64,000 bases of DNA from Ardenticatenales bacterium (GTDB lineage: Bacteria > Chloroflexota > Anaerolineae > Ardenticatenales > Ardenticatenaceae), in the NCBI GenBank assembly GCA_020634795.1, contig JACKAZ010000008.1, forward strand, positions 166,918-230,917, written 5' to 3'. The notes beneath the pieces were generated by a model, which had not been told where the DNA came from, searched no databases, and saw only the letters and a list, made by a program, of their open reading frames with translations. Position 1 is the first letter of the stretch. Each line of letters starts with the position of its first letter. This document shows, one piece after another, positions 18,258 through 27,508 of this stretch. The translations under genes were made by a program, and so were the position numbers.

Positions 18258-19439
18258 CTACACCGATGGCGCGCGTTCACCCGCGTAGCCGGTCAGCTCC
18301 ACGTAGCCATAGCCGCTGACGGCCCCGCCCGGCGCGCTGCCACTGACCCGCACCGCCCCTTCCCAATAGGTGGTGCTGAGGCGCAGTTCCTGGTCGGCGA
18401 TGAGCGGTTCAATCGTCAGGTCGATCGCTTCCGAGGGGATGCGCAGCCGCCACGCGGCGGGGTAATCGCCGCCGCTGGCCGCGCTCTGCCAGCGGGAAAG
18501 GACCTCGAGTTGCACCTCGTCCAAGGTCAACGGACGTACGGTGCCATCTTCCAGGATCAGGGAGCCGCTGGAGGCCGGCTCAAGGCTGCCATCCTCGTTC
18601 CGAATCTGGAAGTACATCAGCTCCCGTCCATCCGAAAGCTGCAACGAGAACCAATCCCAGCCCACCGCCCGATCGGACAGGGAAGAGGTGCCGTACTCAT
18701 GATCCTTCCACGAGTTGCCCATCACTAGAAACGATTCGTCGCCGACGGTGATCGTGCCCTCTGTGGCGAGCCGTGTTTGGGAATAGTAGTAGCTGGCGTT
18801 GCCCGGTTCGTTGCTTTTGGGGGAAAGGCCGTTGTCGCCATGGCGTACGGGGGCCTTAGTCGCTTCCAGCGTAAAGTCGATGGTCACCTCATCCGTGGCT
18901 GCGCTCATCTGGTAACGGTCCTCCCCGACTTCGCGCACCTGCCAATCATCGAGCCACGCCGCGTAGGGCGTGGCTGTCGCCCCCGCGGCCCCACCGCCAT
19001 CCCGCTGGAAGCGTTCGTCGGCGTAGAACGCGGCATTTTCCACGTCCGTCAGCGCAAAATGGGCCATGTAGAGGCTTTGGGTGGCGAAGTCGGAACGCCG
19101 TTCGGCGACATCGGCCCGCAGCGAGCGACGGAAGATGGTGAACTGGTAGCCAAAACGTCGTCCTTCGGCGGTCGCGACGTTGCCGGTGTAATACCACCAT
19201 TCGGTCTGATAATCGGGATGAGGGCCGAACGCATCCGGGAAAGTCATGCCGTTGGGGTCGGTGGCCCGTGCGAAGCCCACGCTGTTGGGGGCCTCGTCCA
19301 GCGGCGCAATCAGCGAGGCCGACGCCTCGTCCGGCGGCGAGGGGCGTTGCCACCAGACCACGCCGAGCGCTGCCACGGCAACGAGCAGTAGCGCCGCCAA
19401 GCGAGGGTTCAGCGATCTTCCAGCGATTGTCCTTAACAT
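18258..19439 (-). CDS. AttH/CrtC lipocalin-like domain protein (membrane-anchored)
   Basis: 393 residues. A single N-terminal membrane segment (LAALLLVAVAALGVVWW) anchors the protein outside. The body matches the AttH/carotenoid 1,2-hydratase-like lipocalin family: FPDAFGPHPDYQTEWWYYTG near residue 68, and GWDWFSLQLSDGRELMYFQIR. Family members are often exported with, or next to, LolCDE/MacB-like ABC transporters, but no transporter is adjacent here. The ligand is unknown; carotenoid hydration should not be assumed. Two tandem 210 bp repeats lie just upstream. Confidence 0.85.
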   Translation of the reverse strand: MLRTIAGRSLNPRLAALLLVAVAALGVVWWQRPSPPDEASASLIAPLDEAPNSVGFARATDPNGMTFPDAFGPHPDYQTEWWYYTGNVATAEGRRFGYQFTIFRRSLRADVAERRSDFATQSLYMAHFALTDVENAAFYADERFQRDGGGAAGATATPYAAWLDDWQVREVGEDRYQMSAATDEVTIDFTLEATKAPVRHGDNGLSPKSNEPGNASYYYSQTRLATEGTITVGDESFLVMGNSWKDHEYGTSSLSDRAVGWDWFSLQLSDGRELMYFQIRNEDGSLEPASSGSLILEDGTVRPLTLDEVQLEVLSRWQSAASGGDYPAAWRLRIPSEAIDLTIEPLIADQELRLSTTYWEGAVRVSGSAPGGAVSGYGYVELTGYAGERAPSV

Positions 19440-19486
19440 GTCTCTTTTCCTGTCATTATCTAGTACCGGCGGGCATCAATATAGCA

Positions 19487-19900
19487 CTGGTGGGTGGAGG
19501 AGCTGAGGAAGCTAGGGGAGCTGGCGGAGCTGGGGGGTTAGGAGGGTCGGCGAGGCAGAGGCGCTCGTTTTCAACGAATAGAGTCGGCACGGGCGGAATG
19601 GGCGCGGGGTAATCACGGTCAACCCCCATCAGCACGGAGCGTCCGCGTAGGCGGACGCGGGGCCAACGGCCTACGAGCGGGGAATTCATTCCCCCGCTGG
19701 TGGGTGGTGGAGCTGAGGGAGCTAGCGGAGCTGGGGGGTTAGGAGGGTCGGCGAGGCATCTGCGCTCGTTTTCAACGATCAGAGTCGACACGTGCGGAAT
19801 GGGCGCCGGGTAATCACGGTCAACCGACCTTAGAACGGCGCGTCCGCGTAGGCGGACACGGGGCCAACGGCCTACGAACGGGGAATTCATTCCCCCGCTG
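19487..19900 (+). repeat. Two tandem ~210 bp repeats with palindromic modules
   Basis: Copy 1 is 19487-19696 and copy 2 is 19697-19900. Each contains a GAGCTGGGG-type 9-bp tract, a spacer with CTCGTTTTCAACGA, then three palindromes in order: GTCCGC-GTAG-GCGGAC (19641, 19842), GGCCAACGGCC, and an AATTCATT-centred palindrome. Copies differ at about 10% of positions. A related fragment is at 2992-3040. Confidence 0.9.
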
Positions 19901-20236
19901 AAGCCACGAAATAGCCTTATGGCGACTTCCTCCCACATGTACTAGACCCCCTCCGCTCCCTTGTGCCTGCGTGGCGCGGTAGGGCTTTAGGCGTAGTCGT
20001 TGACCGTTTGAACCGTCAGCCGCCGCTCTTCTTATTCCGTCCAAGACGTGACCATCGGCTTTTTCGGTCGCACAACGCACCGAGTTTCGCGCCCGTTGAC
20101 GATGTGAAAGCGAACGAATCAACTATTAAAATCTTAACGAAATGTTACGAGACGTGACAGGTTCTAACAAAAGAATTAAGAGTTTATTACAAGATTTGTG
20201 AGATATTAAGTGTCTCTTACAGCTTCCCAAAAACGG

Positions 20237-20265
20237 TTGACTTATTGCATTTGTCATATTACAGT
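20237..20265 (+). promoter_or_regulatory. Putative promoter of the DUF4397 gene
   Basis: TTGACT (20237-20242), 17 bp, TACAGT (20260-20265), in an AT-rich island about 80 bp ahead of the GTG start. Confidence 0.4.
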
Positions 20266-20343
20266 GAATACGTCGCGCCTCCTAATTGCATTCCCAACCC
20301 AGCGCCGCACTCTGTCAATTCGATTACTCAAAAGGAGAAGATT

Positions 20344-21219
20344 GTGAAAATCACGTCTGTCGTTCGCAGAAGTCGAGTCGCCCCTCTACTCACCGTCGCT
20401 CTGCTGTTCGCCTTCGTACTACTCCTCGCGCCGCGCGCCGCCTCGGCCGACAATCCGCTCGCCGCCAACGTGTGGGTCGCTCACTTAGCCCCCTTTGCAG
20501 ATACGCTGCCCGGCACGGCGGTCGATATCGACATCACTGCGGGCGGAAGCACCACCACGCTGAACAATGTGCAGTTCAAAGATTCTACCGGCAACTACGT
20601 CGCGTTGCCGCCCGGTGACGTGGGCGTCACGATCACGCCGGTCGGCAGCACGACCCCCGTGATCGACGAAACGCTCAATGTGTCCGATAACACCGATTAT
20701 ACCGTGGCCGCGATCGGTGGCGCGAATGGCTGGCCGGTCGAACTGTTCCCCTTGGTGGATGACAACACCCCGCCCGCTGCGGGTGCGGCCAAGCTGCGTA
20801 TCGGCCACTTGGCCCCCTTCGCGGCCACCTCCGCCGCGACCGAAGTGGACATTCGACTGCAAGATGGCTCCGTCATTCCTGGGCTGACCAATGTCCCGTA
20901 CAAGGGTGTCTCCGGCTACCTTGAACTGCCTGCGGGGACGCTCGACGTGATCATCACGGCGCCGGGCGGCTCCCCCGTCTATCTGGATGTTCCGCCGCTG
21001 ACGCTGGTGGGCAACACGGTGACCACCGTCTTCGCCATCGGTGATCTCGGCAACCAGCCGCTCGAAGTCTACGCGCTGGAAACCTTCAACGGCAACCCGA
21101 CGGCGATTGCGCTCGACAGCTTCGAGAGCAGCGAGGGCGGTTCGCTGGCCGCGTTGGTCGCACTGGGTATTGCGGCTTTCGGCTTGGCGCTGGTCGTTCG
21201 CCGCCGCCGCCGCGCCTAA
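20344..21219 (+). CDS. Secreted surface protein with two DUF4397 domains
   Basis: 291 residues from GTG 20344, preceded by AAGGAG. An upstream ATG at 20245 lacks a ribosome-binding site and would bury the signal peptide. The signal peptide (LLTVALLFAFVLLLAPRAASA) is followed by two DUF4397 units starting VWVAHLAPFADTLPGTAVDI and LRIGHLAPFAATSAATEVDI. The C-terminus is a membrane helix with a basic tail (LALVVRRRRRA), so the protein is likely anchored outside. Function unknown; DUF4397 is a beta-rich extracellular domain. A strong terminator follows. Confidence 0.88.
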   Translation: MKITSVVRRSRVAPLLTVALLFAFVLLLAPRAASADNPLAANVWVAHLAPFADTLPGTAVDIDITAGGSTTTLNNVQFKDSTGNYVALPPGDVGVTITPVGSTTPVIDETLNVSDNTDYTVAAIGGANGWPVELFPLVDDNTPPAAGAAKLRIGHLAPFAATSAATEVDIRLQDGSVIPGLTNVPYKGVSGYLELPAGTLDVIITAPGGSPVYLDVPPLTLVGNTVTTVFAIGDLGNQPLEVYALETFNGNPTAIALDSFESSEGGSLAALVALGIAAFGLALVVRRRRRA

Positions 21220-21241
21220 CGCTTCGTCTTCCCGTTCCGCG

Positions 21242-21275
21242 GAGCGTGGTGAATCTCACCACGCTCTGTTTTTTT
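21242..21275 (+). terminator. Intrinsic terminator
   Basis: GAGCGTGGTGA pairs with TCACCACGCTC around ATC, followed by TGTTTTTTT. It ends the DUF4397 gene. Confidence 0.92.
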
Positions 21276-21331
21276 GCTCTACCACCGTGCCAGCGTTGCA
21301 CGGACCCCTTGCTTTTCGCAAATCGTGAATC

Positions 21332-21374
21332 GCGAAGCGGAGCGTCGCCACTGTTCGGGCGGCGCTCCGCTTCG
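21332..21374. other. GC-rich hairpin without T run
   Basis: GCGAAGCGGAGCG and CGCTCCGCTTCG form the arms of a large imperfect hairpin. It has no T run, so it is probably a dispersed palindromic repeat and not a terminator. Confidence 0.5.
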
Positions 21375-21477
21375 TAATAGACCGCGTGCCCAGGGCGGCT
21401 CCACGGTGTGTTGCTGCGACCCCCATGGGGCAGCCCCTGACTAACCCCAAACGTTCGCCAAAAGTAACACAGTTGGC

Positions 21478-21559
21478 TATACTGGCTACATCATCGAGAT
21501 GCAAAACGTGCATCGCAGCAGACAAGAGTAGCCGACCATGATGATGCAAAACGTGCATC
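21478..21559 (+). promoter_or_regulatory. Leader of the five-gene operon: -10 box and two identical palindromes
   Basis: TATACT at 21478-21483 has only a weak -35 (TTCGCC, 21454-21459, 18 bp spacing). Two copies of the perfect palindrome GATGCA-AAACG-TGCATC lie at 21498-21514 and 21543-21559. They sit in a 45 bp tandem duplication that runs to the ATG at 21583. The spacing downstream of the -10 is suitable for a repressor, but protein binding is inference. Confidence 0.5.
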
Positions 21560-21582
21560 GTAGCAGACAAGAGCAGCCGACC

Positions 21583-23781
21583 ATGATTGCGAACTTAGAC
21601 CGATTCCCCCGCGATGTCCATCTGGAAGATGGCACCACCCTGACCCTCCGACCGTTGCAGGATGGCGACACGCCCTCTCTCATGGCCCTTTTTGCCCAAG
21701 TCAGCGAGGAAGAATTACGCTCGATCCGCGACAACGTGCAAGAAGAGGCCATCTTACGGCGGTGGGTGGACGAGCGTGACTTTGAACGGGTCTTCCCCAT
21801 TGTAGCGGTCCTGCCAGAGGACGGTCGATTCCTCGGCGAAATCAGTCTCCACCGCCATCCGGGAACGCCCCGCGCCAATGTGGGCGAAATGCGGATGTAC
21901 GTCCATCCTGACTATCGGCGACTCGGCCTCGGCAGCATCCTGATCAACGAAGTGATCGAACTGGGGCGCGATGTGGGGCTGGAGCAGCTCGTCGTCGAGC
22001 TCTTTTTGGAAGATTCCTCCATGATCTCGGCCTTCGAGCGGCGCGGCTTCGAACGGGAGGCGATCCTTTCCGTCTATCAGCTCATCGTGATGCGCTACGA
22101 CCTGCAGCGTCGCCCCGGGCGCGAGGTGCTGGAGATACGCAACGCCAGCCACCTGCCCGCCCGCCCGCTCTGGCCCGACTTGGTGTTTGGAGACGAGCGG
22201 CTGCTGCCGATCCCCGAAATGCTCAACCTATCGCAGATGCTCGACGAGATCGTGGACAAAGGGTGGGGCGATCGGCCCGCCATTCGCTACCGTAATGAAA
22301 CCGTTACCTATAAGCTGCTGCTGAGCGAGGTGCAGCGGCTGGCAAGCAACTTCGCCCGCCTCGGCATCGAGCCGGGGGATGGAGTGATTCTCCATCTGCC
22401 CAACACTCCGCAGGCCATCGCCATCAACTTTGCCGTCCAGCGTGTCGGCGCCTTCAGCATTCCCACCGTACCGCTCTTTTCCCAACGGGAACTGGCGGTC
22501 GTTGCCACCGAAAGCGACGCGAAGGCGGCGGTCACCGTGCCAGCGCTGTTGAACGAACTGCTGGCCGTCCGTGAGCGCGACGACAACCCCATCGGCCCCA
22601 TCATCGTGCAGGATTCGCGTGAGACGGATGCGGCGCAGCAGATCTATGGTTACAATGCCCTTGTCTCGCGCGGCGACACCACCTTCGCCCCCGTGATGCG
22701 GCGGCGCGAGGAGGTGGGACTACTGCTCTACACCTCTGGCGACGGGGGCCGTCCACGCGGCACCGCCCACCGGCTGGACGGCATCATGGCGGTGGTGCAG
22801 AGCTTTGGGCGGTATGCGTGGCGCATCAATGAAGAAGATGTGGTGGGGGCGCTTTCCCCCTTGGGCTTCGCGCAGGGCTTCATCACCTTTGGCTTCCTGC
22901 CCTTCCGCTATGGGGCAAGCGTGGCACTGCCCAACGACCCCATGGCCCGTGACGGCGAGCATCTGCTGGAAACGATCCGCAAACATCGTGTTACGTTGCT
23001 GGTCGCTTCGCCCATCACCTACCGCGAGATTTTGGCGGATCGGAGCGTGGACGAGCTGGACATCGCCAGCCTGCGGCTCTGCGCCAGCAGCGGCGAGCCA
23101 CTGACCCGCGACACCTATGCGGCGTGGATGGATCGTTTCGCCCAGCCGATCTTTGAAGGCTTTGGGACGACCGAAATGCTCTACGCCTTTCTCTCCAACG
23201 CGGTCGGCATGTCCCCCCGTGCAGGCTCTCTGGGTCAAGCCGTGCCGGGCTACGAGATCAAGATCGTGGGTGACATGGGCCAAGAGTTGGCCGAAGGCGA
23301 GATCGGTTTCTTGGCGGTGCGGGGGCCGACCGGCACGCTTTACTGGAACGCCGAAGAGGCGCAGCGCAAAAGCGTCCGCAACGGCTGGAATCTGCTGAAT
23401 GATTATGCCTACCGCGACCGTGACGACTATTTTTGGTATGTGGCCCGCAGCGACGACCTGATCAAGACCCGCAGCTACCGGATCGACCCCGTTGAGGTGG
23501 AGCGGGTGATCAGCGAACATCCCAACGTGGCCGAGGTGGCCGTGATTGGCCTGCCCGACGAGATGCGGGGCCAGCGGCCCGTCGCCTATGTGGTGCCGAG
23601 CGAACGGGAGGAGCCGGGCGAACAGTTGCGCCGCTCGATCCTATCGAGTCTGCGGGTACGGTTGGCCGAATACAAGATTCCCAGCGAAGTCATCTTCTCG
23701 GAGGGCTTGCCCCGCAACACCAGCGGCCAAGTCAACCGCCGCGCCCTGCGCGAACGCACCCGTCAACAGATGAGCCATTAG
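21583..23781 (+). CDS. GNAT acetyltransferase fused to an acyl-CoA synthetase (ANL family)
   Basis: 732 residues from ATG 21583; ATG 21538 is an alternative but lies in the duplicated leader. Residues ~5-170 form a GNAT domain (VGEMRMYVHPDYRRLGLGSI, the acetyl-CoA loop). From ~200 an AMP-forming synthetase follows: TYKLLLSEVQRLASNFARLG, a P-loop-like TSGDGGRPRGTAH (degenerate at the lysine), FEGFGTTEMLY, and the hinge/C-terminal YRIDPVEVERVISEHPNVAE. The C-terminal lysine region is GLPRNTSGQVNRRALR, with Gln where the adenylation Lys is usual. Substrate unknown, benzoate/fatty acyl-like. First gene of a five-gene operon. Confidence 0.85.
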   Translation: MIANLDRFPRDVHLEDGTTLTLRPLQDGDTPSLMALFAQVSEEELRSIRDNVQEEAILRRWVDERDFERVFPIVAVLPEDGRFLGEISLHRHPGTPRANVGEMRMYVHPDYRRLGLGSILINEVIELGRDVGLEQLVVELFLEDSSMISAFERRGFEREAILSVYQLIVMRYDLQRRPGREVLEIRNASHLPARPLWPDLVFGDERLLPIPEMLNLSQMLDEIVDKGWGDRPAIRYRNETVTYKLLLSEVQRLASNFARLGIEPGDGVILHLPNTPQAIAINFAVQRVGAFSIPTVPLFSQRELAVVATESDAKAAVTVPALLNELLAVRERDDNPIGPIIVQDSRETDAAQQIYGYNALVSRGDTTFAPVMRRREEVGLLLYTSGDGGRPRGTAHRLDGIMAVVQSFGRYAWRINEEDVVGALSPLGFAQGFITFGFLPFRYGASVALPNDPMARDGEHLLETIRKHRVTLLVASPITYREILADRSVDELDIASLRLCASSGEPLTRDTYAAWMDRFAQPIFEGFGTTEMLYAFLSNAVGMSPRAGSLGQAVPGYEIKIVGDMGQELAEGEIGFLAVRGPTGTLYWNAEEAQRKSVRNGWNLLNDYAYRDRDDYFWYVARSDDLIKTRSYRIDPVEVERVISEHPNVAEVAVIGLPDEMRGQRPVAYVVPSEREEPGEQLRRSILSSLRVRLAEYKIPSEVIFSEGLPRNTSGQVNRRALRERTRQQMSH

Positions 23782-23788
23782 CCACGCC

Positions 23789-24214
23789 ATGTCCCCCGCC
23801 CTCGAGCCGCTCGCCCAACTGCTGCCCTACTGCACCCTCTGGTTTTTAGGGATGGTGATTCTTTGGGCGATCCTCGGGCCAGGGCGCCGCCGCACCGCCA
23901 CCACGCTGAAGCAACGACAGCGCCAAGCCGCACGGGGAACGGCCTCTTTGTTGCCTCTGCTACTCCTGCTGCTTCTGATGGGTATCGGGTTGTCGGCGCT
24001 CACACAGATCTTTGATTGGCAGTGGGATTTGGCGGATGCGAGCGATTGGCTCCCCGCACTCGGGTCGATCTCACTGCCGGTGATCGACCGCGAGATCGGG
24101 GGTTTGCCGCTGCTTATCGCGTTTCTGGCGGGGGTGATCCTCTTGTTACTCGGTGCGCTGCGAGCGCTCATCAACAAAGTGACCGGCCCGATCCGACAAC
24201 GACGGTCCGGCTGA
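23789..24214 (+). CDS. Small integral membrane protein, unknown
   Basis: 141 residues with three hydrophobic helices: LWFLGMVILWAIL, LLPLLLLLLLMGIGLSAL, and LLIAFLAGVILLLLGAL. A basic loop (RRRTATTLKQRQRQAAR) lies after the first helix. No family is recognised. It starts seven bases after the fusion enzyme gene and ends eleven before the HAD gene, so it is part of the same operon. Confidence 0.7.
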   Translation: MSPALEPLAQLLPYCTLWFLGMVILWAILGPGRRRTATTLKQRQRQAARGTASLLPLLLLLLLMGIGLSALTQIFDWQWDLADASDWLPALGSISLPVIDREIGGLPLLIAFLAGVILLLLGALRALINKVTGPIRQRRSG

Positions 24215-24225
24215 AAGGCCTCCTC

Positions 24226-24942
24226 ATGTCCGCACCACGCCGCGCCTTATTGCTGGACTTGGACGACACCCTGTTGCACAACGACATGGCCGACTTTTTG
24301 CCGAGCTATTTTGGTGCGCTGATGGCGTATGTCAGCGATCTGATGCCGCCGCAGGAATTCTTCGCGGCGCTGCACTTTGCCACGCAGCGCATGATGGCCA
24401 GCAGCGACCTATCGCAGAGCAACGAGGCAATCTTTTGGCGTGAGTTCGAGCCTGCGCTGCCCCTTTCGCTGACGCGCGAGCGGTTGGAACCGCGTTTGCA
24501 CCGCTTTTATGAAGAGGAGTTCCCCAAGCTGCGCGGGCAGACCGAGCCGGTGGCGGGTGTCGCGGCACTGATGCGGACGGCCAAAGCAGCAGGTTGGCAG
24601 ATCGCCATCGCCACCAACCCCGTTTTCCCGCGCCGCGCCATCGAACATCGCATGGCGTGGGCGGGGGTGGGGGTCGATCAGGTGGACTTCGTCACCAGCT
24701 ACGAGAATATGCAGAGCACCAAACCCCACGCCAGCTACTTTGCCCAGATCATCGACGAACTGGGCGTGGCCGCACCCGACGCCGTGATGGCGGGGAACCA
24801 CAAAGCGAACGACTTGGTGGGGGCCGCGCAAATCGGGCTGCGCACCTTCTGGGTGGACCGCTACGCCATCGACGACGATGCGATGACACCGGATGGCCGC
24901 GGGGACCTCATTGCCCTGCGCCACTGGTTGTTCAATGCATAA
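24226..24942 (+). CDS. HAD-family hydrolase
   Basis: 238 residues from ATG 24226 (MSAPRR). Motif I is LLLDLDDTLLHND (nucleophile and acid/base Asp). Motif II is IAIATNP, the motif III lysine is in STKPHASYF, and motif IV is AGNHKANDLVGA, slightly unusual in having GNHKAND instead of GDxxxxD. It is likely a cytoplasmic phosphatase with unknown substrate. The longer open frame upstream has no start support. Its stop overlaps the next gene's ATG by eight bases. Confidence 0.88.
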   Translation: MSAPRRALLLDLDDTLLHNDMADFLPSYFGALMAYVSDLMPPQEFFAALHFATQRMMASSDLSQSNEAIFWREFEPALPLSLTRERLEPRLHRFYEEEFPKLRGQTEPVAGVAALMRTAKAAGWQIAIATNPVFPRRAIEHRMAWAGVGVDQVDFVTSYENMQSTKPHASYFAQIIDELGVAAPDAVMAGNHKANDLVGAAQIGLRTFWVDRYAIDDDAMTPDGRGDLIALRHWLFNA

Positions 24943-26621
24943 CAGCGCGATTCAGGCGCGGCAGGGCGGTGGGTGGCTCTGGCCCGCGCTGGGGGCGACG
25001 CTCTTCTTTTTGGCGCTCACCGTGCTCATGCTCTGGCAATCGCTGCGGTTGACCGAGGGAAACCTTGTTTATGCGTTGGATGACGCTTACATCCATATGG
25101 CGATTTCCAAGCACTTTGCACAAGCGGGAATCTGGGGGATCACGCCCTTCGAATGGAGTTCAAGCAGCTCATCCCCACTGTGGGGGCTGATTCTGGCTGC
25201 CTTTACCCGTCTCTTCGGGGATGCGATCGTCTGGCCGCTGCTTCTCAATCTGGTGAGTGCCATCGTTCTACTCTTTTTCTGTGCATGGGCGACCTACGGT
25301 CTGCGCCCCGCCGAGAGGGTGTCCAAGCGCGCCCGCTGGTATCTGCTGGCCGTTCTGATTGTGGTGGTGGTGGCGGTCCCGCTGCCGACCCTCGTCCTTA
25401 TGGGGATGGAGCATACCCTACAGTCCTTGTTAGTAGTTGTCGCGGGCTATTTTCTTATTACGCATTTGCGTAGGGAGAACGAGTTTCGTCGTCACAGTGC
25501 ATTGGCGCTGGCACTGCTGGCGCCCTTGATGACGGCGACCCGTTACGAACTGTTCTTTGCGGTCGGGGCGATTTTTTTTACTGCTTTTGTGGCAGCGTCA
25601 ATGGCGATTGGCCCTTCTGATCGTCGCCCTCGCCGCCATACCGCCGCTGCTCTACGCATGGGACTCCACCTCGCGTGGTTGGTTCGCGCTCCCCAATTCG
25701 GTACTGATGAAAAGCGTTGGCAATATAGAACTGCTACCCCAATTACTCGGGTACTCCTTTTACGAGATAGCCACCTTGCCCCTGACGCATGGTACGGTAA
25801 CTCACCGATTTCTTTTTTTGTTTCCGCTGATCGCTGTGCCGCTCTGCTTGTGGCTGGATCGCCACAAGGGAACGCGGAACGCCAGCCAACTCGCGCTTCT
25901 CTTTTTTGGGATCATCTGGTTCTGGCATTTGCAATTCGTCTATGAGGGTTATTTTTATCGCTATGAAGCTTACGCTATCGGCCTTGCTTGCTTTGCCTTT
26001 GGCCTCAAGGGGCAGGACTGGCTTTTCGGCGACGACTCGTGCTTGGGGCCTTACAAAAGATCGGCCGTGTGGGCGACGGCGCTGATTTTGTTGTTGATGG
26101 TTAGCTTTGGGCTTCGTGGCATACGGGCCATGTCAAAGAGCGCAACTGCGACGATGAACATCTATCATCAACATATTCAAATGGCCCGGTTTGTGCACAA
26201 TTACTACCCCAACGGCAATGTAGCCGTAAATGACATCGGGGCGATCAACTATTTCAACGATGTTCATCTGCTTGATGTCTGGGGGCTAGGCTCCCCGCAG
26301 ATCGCCGAGGCCTATTTGACGGGGCGCTACACGCCCCAGTTGCTTCAGCAAGTCGCGCTGGAACATGACAGCGACCTGATCATCATCTATGATATATGGT
26401 TCCGACGCCGACCTGGAGAGATCAAGGATGAGATCGGCACGAACTGGGTCAAAGTAGCCACGTGGCGGATTCCTGACAACGTTGTGGCATCCGAAGATAC
26501 AGTCGCCTTTTACGCAATCAATGAGGTGCGGGCCGCAACGCTGGAAGCCAACTTGCGAGCATTTGAATCTGAGTTGCCACCGGAGGTGACAGTGGAAGTT
26601 TTGACGGATTATGCGCCATGA
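24935..26621 (+). pseudogene. Polytopic membrane protein (glycosyltransferase-like), split by a frameshift at T8
   Basis: From ATG 24935 (MHNSAIQARQGG) the first frame encodes many membrane helices, including a DDAYIHMAISKHFAQAG loop with an acidic pair as in membrane glycosyltransferases. It stays sensible to ~25580 and then turns polar, stopping at 25945. The next frame becomes hydrophobic at the same point (FFLLLLWQRQWRLALLIVAL) and continues to 26621. The switch lies in eight T at 25572-25579. Repaired length would be about 561 residues. The soluble C-terminal part contains VAVNDIGAINYF and IADAYL-like segments. Either a sequencing/assembly error, slippage, or a true mutation. Confidence 0.75.
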
Positions 26622-27499
26622 CCCCCGACAGCCACCTCACCCCCGAAGCCGCCGACGAGCTGGCCGCCGTGCTCAACCATCTCTCTGGCCTGGCCGTGGC
26701 CGCGCTGCGCGACGGGAAGCCCGCGCAACGCGCTGAATTGGCCACCACGCTTTCCACTTTGCAAGAGAACTTTGCGCCGAGCAGCGAGGTGGCGCGGTTC
26801 ATCGCCGTGGTGGTGGCATGGCTGGGCGGCGAGTTGCCCACACGCAGCGTGCAGCGGGGGCTGGCCCCCCCCTTCCGCAAGGCGCTGCGTAGCATGATCG
26901 ACAGCGTGAAACGTGCGCCCAGCGCGCAGACGGATGATCTCGTTTCGCCCCACCTACTCGCCCAGATGGTCACCGCCGTCGTCAGCGCCGCCCTCTCCAG
27001 CGATACGGCAACGCAGGATAAGGTGGCGATCCAACTGGTCAACCTCGAGCATTCGCTGCGGGATCAGCCGGGGGGCGAGCGGCTCAGGCCGCTGATCGAG
27101 AATCTTCGGGCGCTGCTGGGGGGGGCGGATCCCCACGGCCTTCCGGCGGTGGAGGACGGCCTCTACGGGCAATTTTGGCAAAGTGCGGTCGATCTGATCG
27201 ACCATCGCCCGAAGGACGATGCCGACGCCTATCAACAGTTGTTGCAACGGCTGGTCCACAACGGTCGCTTCGTGCTCCGTTCCCGTGACGAGGAACTAAT
27301 CGAGAGTTACCTGCATTCGCTGGCCGATGTCCGTGCCGAGGCCGCCCGGATCGGTGCGAGCGCGACGGTACAGTTGGTCGCAGCGATTGAAGCGTTGCTG
27401 CGGGGCGAGGCGGTCGACGAGGTGGAACAGTCGTTGGAGGAGCCGGAGCGGGGGGCGTGGCGCGCCATCCTTGCCACGCGGGGCGCGTCGACCGCCTAG
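26618..27499 (+). CDS. Unknown all-helical protein
   Basis: 293 residues, no signal peptide or membrane segment, predicted almost entirely alpha-helical. Examples are DELAAVLNHLSGLAVAALRD and VAIQLVNLEHSLRD. I recognise no family. Its ATG overlaps the stop of the preceding membrane-protein gene by four bases (ATGA), so it is translationally coupled and is the last gene of the operon. Confidence 0.75.
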   Translation: MTPDSHLTPEAADELAAVLNHLSGLAVAALRDGKPAQRAELATTLSTLQENFAPSSEVARFIAVVVAWLGGELPTRSVQRGLAPPFRKALRSMIDSVKRAPSAQTDDLVSPHLLAQMVTAVVSAALSSDTATQDKVAIQLVNLEHSLRDQPGGERLRPLIENLRALLGGADPHGLPAVEDGLYGQFWQSAVDLIDHRPKDDADAYQQLLQRLVHNGRFVLRSRDEELIESYLHSLADVRAEAARIGASATVQLVAAIEALLRGEAVDEVEQSLEEPERGAWRAILATRGASTA

Positions 27500-27508
27500 C
27501 CAGAGTGC

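Larger units (their letters stand above)
19440..20343. other. Long repeat-rich then AT-rich intergenic region
   Basis: 904 bp without a gene. The first half is the tandem repeat pair at 19487-19900. The second half (about 20100-20300) drops sharply in GC and holds the putative promoter for the DUF4397 gene. Confidence 0.7.

Noticed and set aside
21332..21374. Second terminator after the DUF4397 gene
   Set aside because: Strong hairpin but no T run on either side; the real terminator is at 21242-21275.
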